Shown here: positions 54,491 to 64,000 of the stretch, piece by piece
Layout: every line of letters begins with the position of its first letter
How positions within the stretch are numbered: position 1 is the first letter of the stretch
NCBI RefSeq assembly: GCF_000350225.1
Contig: NW_005178734.1
Location: 473,266 to 537,265 of the forward strand
Origin: Chondrus crispus
Lineage: Eukaryota; Rhodophyta; Florideophyceae; Gigartinales; Gigartinaceae
DNA: 64,000 bases
Direction: 5' to 3'
The notes under the pieces: model-generated
Database searches by the model: none
What the model was told of the DNA's origin: nothing
Seen by the model: only the letters and a program-made list of their open reading frames with translations
Position numbers and translations under genes: made by a program

Positions 54491-56118
54491 TCACCCCCAA
54501 AATTATTTCCCAGTGCTGCGTCCCTTATGCTTTCTGTGCTGACGTGGGGCTCCTGTTTAAGTTCGAGATTGGACAGGAGAAGTGTTTCAAAAAGATTGGG
54601 GTCGTCCTCGCTAATGCTCTCTTCACTGTTGCTGGGGCTGAAATATTCTTGTTCATCAACGACAAGCTCATACAGTACTTGTGCAGCTGCTTTGTTGGGA
54701 CTTCCTCCAATTTCTCTCATCCTAGACCTCGCGGCTTCAGCAAGGTTTCCTCCACTCAGTTCCCTGCAGTCGCTTCTATAATGTCCGAATCTCCTGCATT
54801 TAAAACACTGTACTTTGGTCATGTCCCTTTTTCGATCTCTATCACTTTTCGCGAAAACGGGTCCGCTTGTCGATTGAGCGGTTCTCATGACGGGAGAACG
54901 AACGGGGGCACGAAATGGCTGCATACTCCCGAAGCGAATATTCCTGCCTTCTTGCTTTGAGTATGCGTATTGCGCGCCATATCCAATAAAACTTGAGCTC
55001 TGAGCCGTTCGAAAATCGTCAAATGACTCAGGGTCATTGCCTCCACGCCTTACTTCGTTTTCCCAAATAACCAGAGATGCTGAGAGCTTAGTGTATAAGT
55101 CTTGGTACTTAAGTTTCCCTTGCATGACGTCCTCCTCCGCTGAGCGAGACCACACATATCGGTCTACAATCTTCATAAGTGTATTAATTTTGAAAACTTC
55201 GCCTCTTTTTTCCTTCGGGAACTGTTCGTTCAGACGACTGACCTCATGATAGAGTGTACCTAAAGCAGCTACGCGCGAGCATGACTCTTTCCTTCGTATA
55301 TCTTCTATGTTCATACTTACAGTCATTGCCTCAATTTGGCGTTGATGTGCTGGCGAATCGAATTGCTTTTCAAGCATGCTGAACACGGATGCCACTTGAA
55401 TGATTTGTGGGTCAGGCTGTATGTGCTCTTCCCAGAATCCGAGAGCCGGTCCCTTTAAAATTAAGGATACCAATTTAACACGATCTGCACGAGGGAAAGT
55501 TTTCTGTTCACAATATGTAAGATACGCCTTTTGGGTTTCTGGCAGACTAGACGAATTTCCTAATATACCGCTGAACCTTCTGTTTTCGGAAAAATGTCGT
55601 GACGTTGAATCGACATTCCTGGAAGAAGCCATCTGTTCGTTGTGAGCAGAAAATTTGTTACCAACCACTCTATCGCTTGCAACTAAACTTGGGTTCACAT
55701 TTGACATGGCTGGTGCTTCACCGCTCCTGCAGCTCTTGAAGCATTTGATTTCTTCACGAGCAGTGCGAATCATACTGACGTCATCGCGATACAGCGCTTC
55801 AGAAACCGCTTGTGAAACGAGGAGTCCATGCTTTTGCTCAACGGTTATTCCAATTTTTCGCAGTACTTGGCGGAGGATTTGAAAAATGACTGGAGACTTG
55901 AGGACACTGCTGGACAAAACAATTGGGAGTGGTAAAAGTTCCAGTGCGCTGCATTTTGCTTCGGCAACTGATGAAAATTCTGATTCCAGCAAGTGCCGCA
56001 TGCCATCGATTAAAGCATGCTGCTCGTCTGAGCGACCGACCAAACGATTAATTGATGCCAGTAGTGGGTTCGGGGGAGGAATGTGTTCCAAAGGGTCATT
56101 GTTCGTTGAATTGTCCAT
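54445..56118 (-). CDS. gag: Copia gag with zinc knuckle, 557 aa
   Basis: An uninterrupted frame from the ATG at 56118, 36 bp inside the 5' LTR. The middle contains a retrotransposon gag-type region (KGPALGFWEEHIQ near residue 225), and CFKCRRFGHYRSDC near residue 440 is a CCHC zinc knuckle. The C-terminus is acidic. Gag forms particles and packages RNA. Its stop (54445-54447) lies inside the start of the pol frame, which is -1 relative to it, so pol expression probably needs frameshifting; no perfect slippery heptamer was found. Confidence 0.9.
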   Translation of the reverse strand: MDNSTNNDPLEHIPPPNPLLASINRLVGRSDEQHALIDGMRHLLESEFSSVAEAKCSALELLPLPIVLSSSVLKSPVIFQILRQVLRKIGITVEQKHGLLVSQAVSEALYRDDVSMIRTAREEIKCFKSCRSGEAPAMSNVNPSLVASDRVVGNKFSAHNEQMASSRNVDSTSRHFSENRRFSGILGNSSSLPETQKAYLTYCEQKTFPRADRVKLVSLILKGPALGFWEEHIQPDPQIIQVASVFSMLEKQFDSPAHQRQIEAMTVSMNIEDIRRKESCSRVAALGTLYHEVSRLNEQFPKEKRGEVFKINTLMKIVDRYVWSRSAEEDVMQGKLKYQDLYTKLSASLVIWENEVRRGGNDPESFDDFRTAQSSSFIGYGAQYAYSKQEGRNIRFGSMQPFRAPVRSPVMRTAQSTSGPVFAKSDRDRKRDMTKVQCFKCRRFGHYRSDCRELSGGNLAEAARSRMREIGGSPNKAAAQVLYELVVDEQEYFSPSNSEESISEDDPNLFETLLLSNLELKQEPHVSTESIRDAALGNNFGGEDELAQANFQVPDRS

Positions 56119-56153
56119 AATCCAGTTTGCCGACGAACTGGTATACTTCGAAG

Positions 56154-56581
56154 TGATCCAGTATCGCAGGGATGCTGGAAGGGAGCTCGCGGTAGACTAA
56201 CAGCCTGCACTTCCACGCCCGTGGGGCAGATCAGCGTCAATTGCGAGCGGGAAGTCCTTCCGGTCTGGAAGGGCGCTGGAAGCTAAGCTTCCAGTTTGAA
56301 ATCTTTACTGTCGGTTGTATCTGCGTTTTTTCTGTAGTGTCTGTTGTGCCTCCTCTCTGGTGGAGCTACAATTCTATTATTAAGTACGGGTCTGAGTGTA
56401 AGGTTTGTGCTCATGGTGAGGGGAGTCCTCCTTACATTATGCAGTAGTCACCTGTCCCGTTCTGATGCAATCCGGAGTTGCACGTCTTTCTTGGTTTCTT
56501 GCTACAATGGTGACTACCTCCTCTCCTGCAGTATTACCTCATCTTTCTTGATTCCGCATAAATGATTCAGATATCTTAACA
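56154..56581 (-). repeat. Young copia 5' LTR (428 bp)
   Basis: Matches 50737-51218 apart from two substitutions and the 54-bp duplication. Canonical TG...CA on the element strand. Confidence 0.93.
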
Positions 56582-56586
56582 ATTAT

Positions 56587-56702
56587 AACCTTTGCATCTG
56601 CAGATATCTCAGATACATGAGCAAGTGACACTTTTCTTTTGAAGATTTCCTCCTCTTTTCCGTAAGCGTTGATCAGAGGATATGATGGTGTAGCATAACC
56701 GC
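56587..56702 (-). pseudogene. pol: Old copia RT N-terminal fragment
   Basis: On the minus strand it reads YPLINAYGKEEEIFKR and then SEISADAKVI, running straight into the HVIYKVKKNDDGSLN segment at 50,731 once the young copia is removed. It ends near 56,702 at the next element. Confidence 0.75.
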
Positions 56703-56743
56703 CGACTACTGTACTATATATTAGATTTAAAATTAGATCTAAT

Positions 56744-56927
56744 GCTGTAAGGTACGGACCTTACAGCGTGCGCGCGCATATCTTACAGCGCGCGCGCACC
56801 AACACGTGTACCCCACGTGTAGCACACGTGTGCTGTCAGCCCCGACGGCTGACAGCGTTACAGTGCGGGCCGGGCCGCACTGTCTACAGTAAGCCGACTA
56901 CAGTACAGTCGGTACTGTACTGTAGAC
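56744..56927. repeat. Run of perfect hairpins
   Basis: Back-to-back perfect inverted repeats: GCTGTAAGGT (56744-56753/56758-56767), GTGCGCGCGC (56768-56777/56790-56799), the palindrome AGCACACGTGTGCT (56821-56834), GCTGTCAGCC (56832-56841/56847-56856), ACAGTGCGG (56860-56868/56875-56883) and GTCTACAGTA (56882-56891/56918-56927), with CCGACT nested inside (56894-56899/56907-56912). Confidence 0.92.
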
Positions 56928-57405
56928 GGTTAATTAACTTGTACAATGAATATAGGGAGCGGCCGCCGGCGGGGGAGGGACCAAGCTAGGCAACCCTCCA
57001 CCGACGGTCGACCACCCAGCTTACTCTACTCACACCGCTGTTCCGCGAGTAGTTACCACCGAGCGGGTAGTGGACGCGCGCAACACGACGGCGAGCTGCG
57101 ATCCGCCTCCGCCCGTCAGTACCGGATCGTCAACCGGTACTGCTCCGGGGCGTCGAGGCGTCGATTCGCTCGCCTACGCGCGGGTCCCCGCCGACCACGC
57201 TCTACCACCCGCAACCGACCCGCTTCCGGTGGCATGGGTTGGTTCAAGACCCTCTGTACGCCGATCCGGGGTATTTCCGCCGAACATCGCAAACACCCCT
57301 CCGCCGTGTGTGGGGTGTTTATGCGACACTGGTCTCCCGACCTAGAAGACCTTCAAGATCACGCCGAGAAAGTTGTCCTTTACCTCCGCGTCCGTACGCG
57401 TTGAG

Positions 57406-59907
57406 ATGAGCGCCGAGTACCCGACCTCGATCCGATCCGAGACGGCGGATGTGCAAGAGGCCGCGCTACGCGTCCAAGTGGGGGACGGCGACGCAGGTCC
57501 TCGGGACCGTGAACCGTCGCCCGACTTCTCCGAAGGACGCTCTCGCGCGATGTACGATCGCATCGCCGAGTACATCGAGGATGTCCGGACTTCACTCCGT
57601 ATCGACGTCTCTGACAGCGTCTACGCCCGCTGTATGGAAGAGTTGCGCTCCCTCCGCGAAGGAAGGTTCGAGCGCGTAACTCAGTCCTTGGAGAACCTGC
57701 GCGCGCTCGTCGACCAGCTACACGCCCGTTTGGTGCTGGTCGAAGACGCGCGCATTGATTCCCCCGCCGTAGAGGTTGCGGGTCGACCCGCGAGTGCAAA
57801 CTCCGGGGTTCGACGAGACCCGCAACCCTTCCAATCTGCCGAACAGATGGGAGCGTTTGCACACATGGCGGCGGAACTTAACTCAACGCGGCGCCGTGCC
57901 CGTGAGATGGAACAGACCTCGGCCGAGAGGCCGCCCGGAGCCCCCTCGAGTGGGCTCGGTGCTACTGTTCCTCCGGGCGCGTCCGGATCGCAAGAGTGGC
58001 CCCCGGCTGGTGCCGTCACCAGCCGAAGGGCAGAGGACATCAAGTCGACGGCGGACGCGAACTTCGCGTCCGAGACTTAAGCCCTGCCGGAAGCACGCGG
58101 CAATCACGACGGGTACTGACCGAACTCGACCAGGGCCGTGGAGGAGTCGCCCGCGGATCAGGGGAACCGATTCTCCCCTTCGATACTCGCTGGGGCGGCT
58201 ACCAGCCGGCGGATCTTACCGCGCATCCCGGCCCCGTCGACGTCCGAACATTGCCCGTCACTCCGTTCGGAACGTGGGATCCCGCCGGACCTGGGGTCGA
58301 GCCCGTCCACACCATGATACAGGAGTTCAGCGCCGTCGCGAACTACCGGATGTATCGGTTGGACAATACCTCGAGGCTCGTTACCTCGGGTGACGCAGGA
58401 CGGATCGCCAAGTACGTCCAACGCTGCCGTGGGCTCCGCCCCACGATGAAGAGCTTCGACGGTACTGATGCGATTCAGTTGCTCCCGTTCCTGAAGGATA
58501 TCTGTATAACCTTCAATGCCCAACACCTGACCGAAGGTGTGGCAATCCGTGTTTTCGCTCACTTCCTCGAGCGGGGCGAGGAGCGCTTGTATACGAGTTA
58601 CACCATGCGTGGCCTCCGCGTCGGCCAGCTCCACGACGACACGAGCTGGCCTGGTCTCGTCAACCAATTTATCAAACGCTGCCTAACCGACGACGTGTTA
58701 GGGGAAGCGTTTGATGCTGTCGCGTTGGCGCGAAAGCTCCCTCACGAAACCGAGAACACGTTTGCGGACCGCTGGAATACTGGAATCCGCCGAGTTCCGA
58801 TGCACGGCCGTGTTCTCAGAACAAGCCCTCGCGCACTACTTCGTGCGCGGGTTGTCCACTGTGACCCGGGCCGCAGTGGCCGAGACGATGCAAAGGTTGC
58901 CCGGACCAGAAAAGACCGAACTCTCAACGATTGGCCGTATTGCAACGGCTGAGAGAACAACCTACCGCGCTCGTCGCCGTTTGCCGCTGCCGGATCCGAA
59001 GCCGGCAGCGAAGGGAGTCCGAGCTCCGAGGTCGCACGTAACAAGTTCGCCGGCGACCGCCCTCCACATTGGAGAAGATGAGTGGCAGGCCGACCCTGTC
59101 CTCATTACGCAAGGCTTCGACGGCGCAGGAGGCCGACCTCTAACGCCAGCTTCCACGGGATCGACGGGAAGCTACGCGACTGCGTTCGCGCACACGCCCA
59201 AAGCCACGGGTGGTTCGAACCACAACATGGCAGAGCTGGATATCTCCCGTCGAGAAGGGGACTGCATGCCGCCTTACGTGCCTCCACTCACCGACGAGGA
59301 GGCACGGCACGCAGCGACGTTCGCGTCGACGGATGGCAGCGTGTACGTTTGTTGGATGTGCCAGACGTACGGCCACGCTATGTACGCGTGCCCGTTCCTG
59401 TCGCCTGAACAACGTCAGTTCACGGCGTACAGGAACTACCGCTATCAGATGGAAACGCGCCCTGGTATGCGCAATCTCATCCAGCAGTCTGCGCGGGAAG
59501 ACCGAGGCCCGCGGCGAAGTGACCCGAATCGATCCGGTGGGGGCGTCCGTTTCCCCCCTCGTGAAGGCGGGTATCGACACCCGGGAACCGATCAAAGGTA
59601 TCGACGTGACCTTCGTCGGGTGGATACGTGGTATCCCCGTCGAGATGGAAGAGGCGACCGGGGCCGTCCCCAGTTGCCCCAAAGGGTACAGAACGCCATC
59701 ATGTACCTCCAAGATTGGGTTGGGGGTCCGAACCCCCAGCCCACGGAGGGAGGCGGAGGAGAACCGGTTCTCGCCGCCCCTCAAATATTGCAACGGCCGG
59801 ACGTTGCAATTCAAGGTCGCGAAGTATCCGATTACTTCGTAGAGGATGCCCAGCCGGGGTGGGGAACGACGCGCACCACCACGGCCAGGGACCCGTCAAC
59901 GCGCTAG
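57406..59907 (+). pseudogene. gag: Gag of a gypsy-like element, frameshifted
   Basis: The ATG at 57406 opens a frame to TAA 58078-58080. The following gag core reads in another frame (58081 to about 58,790: MIQEFSAVANYRMYRL, LLPFLKDICITFN), then returns to the first frame (about 58,790-59907) with YFVRGLSTVTRAAV and a CCHC zinc knuckle, CWMCQTYGHAMYAC, near 59,355. The C-terminal part is rich in Arg, Gly and Pro. The start region is GC-rich, unlike the flanking elements. Two frameshifts make the copy non-functional unless they reflect sequence errors. Confidence 0.75.
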
Positions 59908-60479
59908 CTAACGATAGCAAGGTGGGTAGTTCCGACAGCTCGGGTAGTTCGAAAACCCCGTAAAGACGGTTACGTTCGCGCTGTCGCGAGAGCCGTCTTG
60001 TCACACCAACATAGACCCGTTACGATTCCACCCCCGCGGAGGAGGGAAATATTTATCTATAATATTCTCCTCGGCCCCGCCCGAGCGCACCGAGAATTCC
60101 GTAAGTCCGGTGCGGGAGGACAAAGGCGCCGAGGCAACCGAGAGCCCGGCACGCCTAGAGGAAGGCATCGCGGCCGCCGTGAGCCACGTGCCTAACAAGA
60201 AGCGCATCGAACGCGCCGGCGGCCCGACCCAAGGGGGTCTGGGGCCGCCAGAAGAAATCAAGTCGCCTACGGACGCAACTTGCCGCGAGGACGTCACTGA
60301 CGGACAGACGCCCCGCGGCCAAGGCAGCAGACCACGGGAGAGAAGCCGGAACCGGCGCCGGCAGCCCAAGCGGAACGACCTGGCCGAGCCGTCCTCACTG
60401 AGGGTAGTCGACGGTGTCATCTGCTTGATGACATCGAAGATATAAAACGTCCTCGGCTCGATCGCAACCGAGGGGAACG

Positions 60480-60859
60480 CGTTCAAGCCTCATATTATTG
60501 CAGTCGATACCCGCTCAGGGTATAACTTGGTGAGGAAGGCCGACCTTCCTCCCGATTGGACGCGCTACGTCGTACGTGACGAGCCCCTGCCACGGTTGGC
60601 AGGCGCGAATAGCAACCCGCTCAAGCTGACCGCGGTCGTGCAGCTGGCCGTCCGACTGCGGAACACGACGTTCCGCATTCCGTTCGTGGTCGCCGACCAG
60701 CTTGCAGTACCCGTCCTTCTGGGCACTGCGTTCATCGATGCGCACGTTCGAAGTATCGACATCGATGCGCAGAGGCTCGAGCTCCGACAAGGTGGCTCCG
60801 TCGCCATTGCAGATGGGAAGGGGGAGCCGTCTCCCTCAACCCGGCGCCACGAGCGCTAG
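60480..60859 (+). pseudogene. Retropepsin-like protease region
   Basis: The frame reads IIAVDTRSGYNLV near 60,500, in which DTRSG stands where a retropepsin normally has DTG or DSG, and later VLLGTAFIDAHVRSIDID, typical of the end of a gypsy protease. It precedes the RT in the expected order. Between 59,908 and 60,479 only low-complexity charged frames are seen. Confidence 0.6.
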
Positions 60860-61392
60860 TCCAGTCGGGCCGACGTACGCGAAGAAGCCCCACAGCCGAT
60901 CCGTGTCGCCCGATGGGTCACCATCCCCGCGATGTCGCAAGCACGGATACGCGTCACTACCGCGGGGAGCGGCCTCGTTTTCTTGGAAGCCAAGCCGTCA
61001 CTCCAACGTCGACACGGAGTGAGACTCACGAACGGTGTAGCCGAGGTCTTACCGAACCAGACCTTCGACGTGATCGTGGCGAATTTTTCGCGCGAAGCGA
61101 GGCGGCTCCCGAAGCGCACCGTCGTCGGTTACGCGAAGCGCAATCCGCTAGCGATCCTGACGCCCGAGCGCCGAGTCGGGGCGGAGATTGCACACGCGCT
61201 GCATCTCACCGACTTGGATGTGCAAGCCGGAAGATGGGGAGCTGGCCATCCAAGCTCCGCAGAAAATAAGGTCGCCGAGCAAAATCACGCCGGCACCGAA
61301 GATCGGCCGACAGGTGCTCATCATCGACGGAGGGCACCGCGCGAGCCACAAATAAGGATCCCGCAAATTCGCCGGAGAATTGGGAAAAAGGA

Positions 61393-62044
61393 ATGGACTT
61401 GTCATACACCGATGATGACAAGCTCCGCTCACGGGTTCTCGACATGCTCCGTAAGCATTCGAGTCTATGGAGCGGTGCACTCGGTACGATACTAGCAACG
61501 GAGCACCGCATACCACTCGAGGCGGGGACGAAACCGATTTGTTCTATGCCCTACCGAAAGGGGCACGCCATGCGTGAGATGGTCGCTAAAAAAGTCAACA
61601 AGATGTTGAACGCTGGAGTTATCGAACTCGCGAGCACCCAGTGGGCTTCGCCGGTGGTGCTCGTCCCGAAGAAAGACGGCTCTCTTCGGTTTTGCCTGGA
61701 CTACCGACGTCTTAACGCAAAAACGGCAGGGGATTCGTATCCGCCGCCCCAGATGGACGACTGCATCGACTCGTTAGGGGATGCAGCCGTCTTCACTACG
61801 CTCGACTGCATTTCGGGCTACTGGCAAATCCTGGTCGCGCCGGAGGACCGGGATAAGACCACGTTCACCACGCATATGGGTACGTTTTGCCATTTGCGTA
61901 TGCCGTTCGGACTCAGGGGCGCCGGCCACCTTTCAACGGGCTGTAGACATCGTCTTGTCCTGCTTAAGATGGCAGATATGTCTCGTATACGTCGACGACG
62001 TCATTGTTTTTTCCCGAACGCACGAGGAGCACGCCGAACTGTAG
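61393..62044 (+). pseudogene. pol: Gypsy RT, truncated
   Basis: WASPVVLVPKKDGSLRFCLDYRRLN near 61,640-61,710 (given here as recognisable blocks WASPVVLVPKKDG and RFCLDYRRLN), LDCISGYWQI near 61,800 and FGLRGA near 61,908, where a frameshift occurs. The other frame continues with the catalytic VYVDDVIVFSRTHEEHAEL (19 residues) to 62,044. RNase H and integrase are missing, so the element is truncated. The RT box is the usual YVDD, unlike the WLDD of the two chromodomain gypsies. Confidence 0.85.
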
Positions 62045-63160
62045 TGCAATGTGCCTGGCAGGCCGCGAACACAGTCCAACGGTCAAACAAAAAGAACCAA
62101 CATAGCAACAGCAACAACTACTGCCGATGGCACGCGCTACGAAGCGGTCGGGACTTCCTTTCCCTTTATGTGGGCTTGCGGCCCACGGTAGCTCGACTCC
62201 GACGGAGGGGGGGTTAAAGAAAGATACCCGTCCCGGGAGGAAAATGGTGATAGAGACTTGTGAAGACTTCAGTGCTCGGCGAGTGCGGGTTGGGCTTGTG
62301 TACGAGAACGTAACCGCGGTTCGCTGGGTTGGATGGCCAATGCTCGACGAGCGTCTTCAGCTCCTTGGGTATAATTCAAGGTCTTCGACGGGGGCTTGTT
62401 CAGCACCACCCAACGGGAACGTAACTATGTAGCAGCGCTACGACCAACGTGTTGCCCGATGGCAAAAACACCAACACCAACGCAATCGCAATCGCAACTG
62501 ATGGTACCAACACTGTCTTGTATGATAAGACCTTCGAAGGAGGCGTCGTTGCAACAGCCTTCCGATGGAACAGGACACTGTAGCAGCGCTATGACCTACG
62601 TGCAGCCCGATGGCAAAACACCAACACCGGATCGGTCGCGACCGACTCCAATGGAACCAACACAATTAAGGGAAAAATAGATGTAGGGATAGAAAAGGAT
62701 AGGAATTAGAGATAGAAAAGGTAAAAGGATAAGGAAAAGGGGACCCCGAGCAATAGAGGATGTCGTTGGCAGCGTAGAAGTGAAGCGCGTCGCGTGAACG
62801 GAAGCGGTCTTCGACGAAGGCGAGATCTAACTCCCGCAACTCGGGTTACCTTTACTGACTTGGTGGTCAGAGGGCTAAGGTATATATCGCCCCGCCGGAG
62901 CCACTACAGTAGCTCTCGGCGTTAGATTGTAGATCTAATCTAATGTCAGCAAAATTAATGCCAACTAATTAACTAAATAAAATAAAATAATTAAAATTTA
63001 AAACTGTGCAATTATTCACACGTGTGTCCCCAAACCCGGACTACTTTTCATATCCAAATATTTTCCTTTCTTTTCACCCCCCTTTTCAGGTGCGTATTGC
63101 ACTACATATCCCCCTTCTGAGCGCCCTTGTGCAGCGCCAAGCCATCGTATAATCTCCTGA
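62045..63160. other. Element tail and AT-rich spacer
   Basis: No gene is supported. 62,429-62,579 and 62,580-62,665 are tandem copies of a 151-bp unit (GTAGCAGCGCTA... GATGGCAAAA). An A/G-rich stretch, repeats of GATAGAAAAGG and GGATAAGGAAAAGG, lies at 62,670-62,745, possibly a polypurine tract. 62,930-63,010 is AT-rich. LTRs could not be identified for the element. Confidence 0.5.
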
Positions 63161-63232
63161 CGTCCCTTACCGTGTTTCCCAACCGTCAATCACTCTGCGC
63201 GGCGTTCTGGCAAGGGTAAGACGAAAAATACC

Positions 63233-64000
63233 ATGCTTTTTTCTCCGTCGGAACGCTCGGACGATAGTGCCACCCGTAAGCGTCCGGGTGTGGGCTTTCC
63301 TCGCAAGCCCGAAGTGCCCCGGGGTCTTCCTTCCATACCCCGTCTTCCTCCTGTTACCAACCCTACCGAACCGGCCTTCCATCCGGGCTACCATTCTTCT
63401 TGGGTAGCCCGTCGATACCCCTCGCTCGATGAGCTACAAGACAAATCCATGCGTGAACATCCTTCCCTTTTTGCCTCTTCCCAATGGTTCTCCTCCGTAG
63501 GCGTCCGCGATGTTGCCGACATCGAACATAGTTTTGCAGACGGCGCAGGCATGTTACCCGGCCAACTACCCCTACAAGCCATTCGCACTTTTGACTGGTG
63601 CGCCCGCATTGCCATTCCTACATCCATCCTTCGTCACTTCTCTCCACGCGGTCGTCGCACCTTGTCCCGGCGACTCATGGACACTGTACTCGCCCGCCTT
63701 GACCTCCATTTGACCGACGCCCTTATTCCTCTTTCCTTGGGCTGTGACACGTGGAAATTCCGCACGGAGGGGGAGCGCCAGTATCTTGACAACCTCCTCA
63801 GTTGGACCCGGGGTGACCCCGTAATGGAAGCGGCCCGCTTATGGCATAACCAATTGACAGTGACGAATGACGCAACGTCGTGGACGCGTGCGATTCTCCC
63901 TGTTAATTTTCGGCGCATGAAACGCGGGAACCTCTTCTTCTTCCAAAACACTGTCCGGTACGAGCGTAAAATGAGATCGGACACGGGATACTTCCTGGCA
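63233..64000 (+). CDS. Unknown ORF, open at window end (at least 256 aa)
   Basis: A frame from the ATG at 63233 runs without a stop to the end of the window, 256 codons; the upstream in-frame stop is at 63158-63160. I do not recognise the product. The N-terminus is rich in Pro, Arg and Ser; the later part has regular helix-like patterns (RTLSRRLMDTVLARLDLHL, 19 residues) and ends in basic segments. It could be the first ORF (gag-like) of another retroelement or a cellular gene. Its right end lies outside the window. Confidence 0.55.
   Translation, partial: MLFSPSERSDDSATRKRPGVGFPRKPEVPRGLPSIPRLPPVTNPTEPAFHPGYHSSWVARRYPSLDELQDKSMREHPSLFASSQWFSSVGVRDVADIEHSFADGAGMLPGQLPLQAIRTFDWCARIAIPTSILRHFSPRGRRTLSRRLMDTVLARLDLHLTDALIPLSLGCDTWKFRTEGERQYLDNLLSWTRGDPVMEAARLWHNQLTVTNDATSWTRAILPVNFRRMKRGNLFFFQNTVRYERKMRSDTGYFLA

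Larger units (their letters stand above)
50737..56581 (-). mobile_element. Young Ty1/copia element with GPY/F-like integrase end
   Basis: LTRs of 482 and 428 bp (50737-51218 and 56154-56581) differ by about two substitutions plus a 54-bp internal duplication in the left one. The target duplication is ATTAT (50732-50736 and 56582-56586). A polypurine tract (complement of CTTCCCCTCCCCCC plus T7) lies at 51219-51240. Gene order gag, protease, integrase, RT, RNase H is copia. It is inserted in an older copia RT. Confidence 0.93.

Noticed and set aside
62396-62680. 94-aa ORF in the 151-bp tandem repeat
   Set aside because: Its composition follows the repeat and it has no recognisable domain.
56703-62760. 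LTRs for the gypsy-like element
   Set aside because: I compared both ends and found only short shared words (AGATCTAAT), not a direct repeat.

Overview
This is a eukaryotic nuclear window dominated by transposable elements, many nested inside one another. It holds Ty1/copia and Ty3/gypsy LTR retrotransposons, pogo/jerky-type DNA transposons, decayed SF1 helicase genes, NB-ARC (NLR/STAND-type) gene fragments and four copies of a tiny secreted cysteine-rich peptide gene. There are no prokaryotic operons, rRNA genes or CRISPR arrays. Apparently intronless genes, dense LTR elements and NB-ARC fragments would fit a red alga (a florideophyte such as Chondrus), but this assignment is an inference and an oomycete or another alga is possible.

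Layout. (1) 1-8.5 kb, + strand: a decayed block with an unknown ORF, a UPF1-like SF1 helicase pseudogene, a 31-bp tandem repeat, an unknown 468-aa ORF and a PIF1-like helicase pseudogene. It is followed at 9.0-10.0 kb by a non-coding region peppered with a GCGCTGGATCC-like motif. (2) 10.7-26.3 kb: one old copia element bounded by a 5-bp target duplication (GTGAC). It was later invaded by an intact pogo-like transposon, a 625-bp hairpin-rich insert, a complete but broken chromodomain gypsy element and a second, broken pogo-like transposon in its 3' LTR. (3) 10.56-10.715 plus 26.3-49.0 kb: four copies (A-D) of an unclassified repeat, each carrying the small Cys-rich peptide gene, in alternating orientation (A and C minus, B and D plus). 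Copy A is split by the old copia, copy B by a young intact gypsy (29.9-35.3 kb, 1,570-codon gag-pol), and copy D is cut by another copia. (4) 35.3-46.6 kb: a palindrome with arms of about 4.95 kb. Each arm carries one peptide gene, an NB-ARC pseudogene and an inverted partial copy of that NB-ARC gene. A 1.4-kb centre contains a 100-bp assembly gap next to a poly-G run. (5) 49.2-56.7 kb (minus): an old copia RT/RNase H fragment split by a young copia element (50,737-56,581) with near-identical LTRs and an integrase that ends in a GPY/F-like module. (6) 56.7-62.8 kb (+): a broken gypsy-like element preceded by back-to-back perfect hairpins. (7) 63.2-64 kb: an unrecognised ORF that is still open at the window end.

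How it fits together. Target duplications and interrupted reading frames give a clear insertion order. The peptide-bearing repeat is older than all the elements that split it. The two NB-ARC arms share the same nonsense codons, so decay came before duplication, or the arms have been homogenised. The best candidates for something new are the peptide-bearing repeat family with its invariant nine-cysteine pattern, the nested NB-ARC palindrome, the helicase-rich block at the left and the GPY/F-bearing copia.
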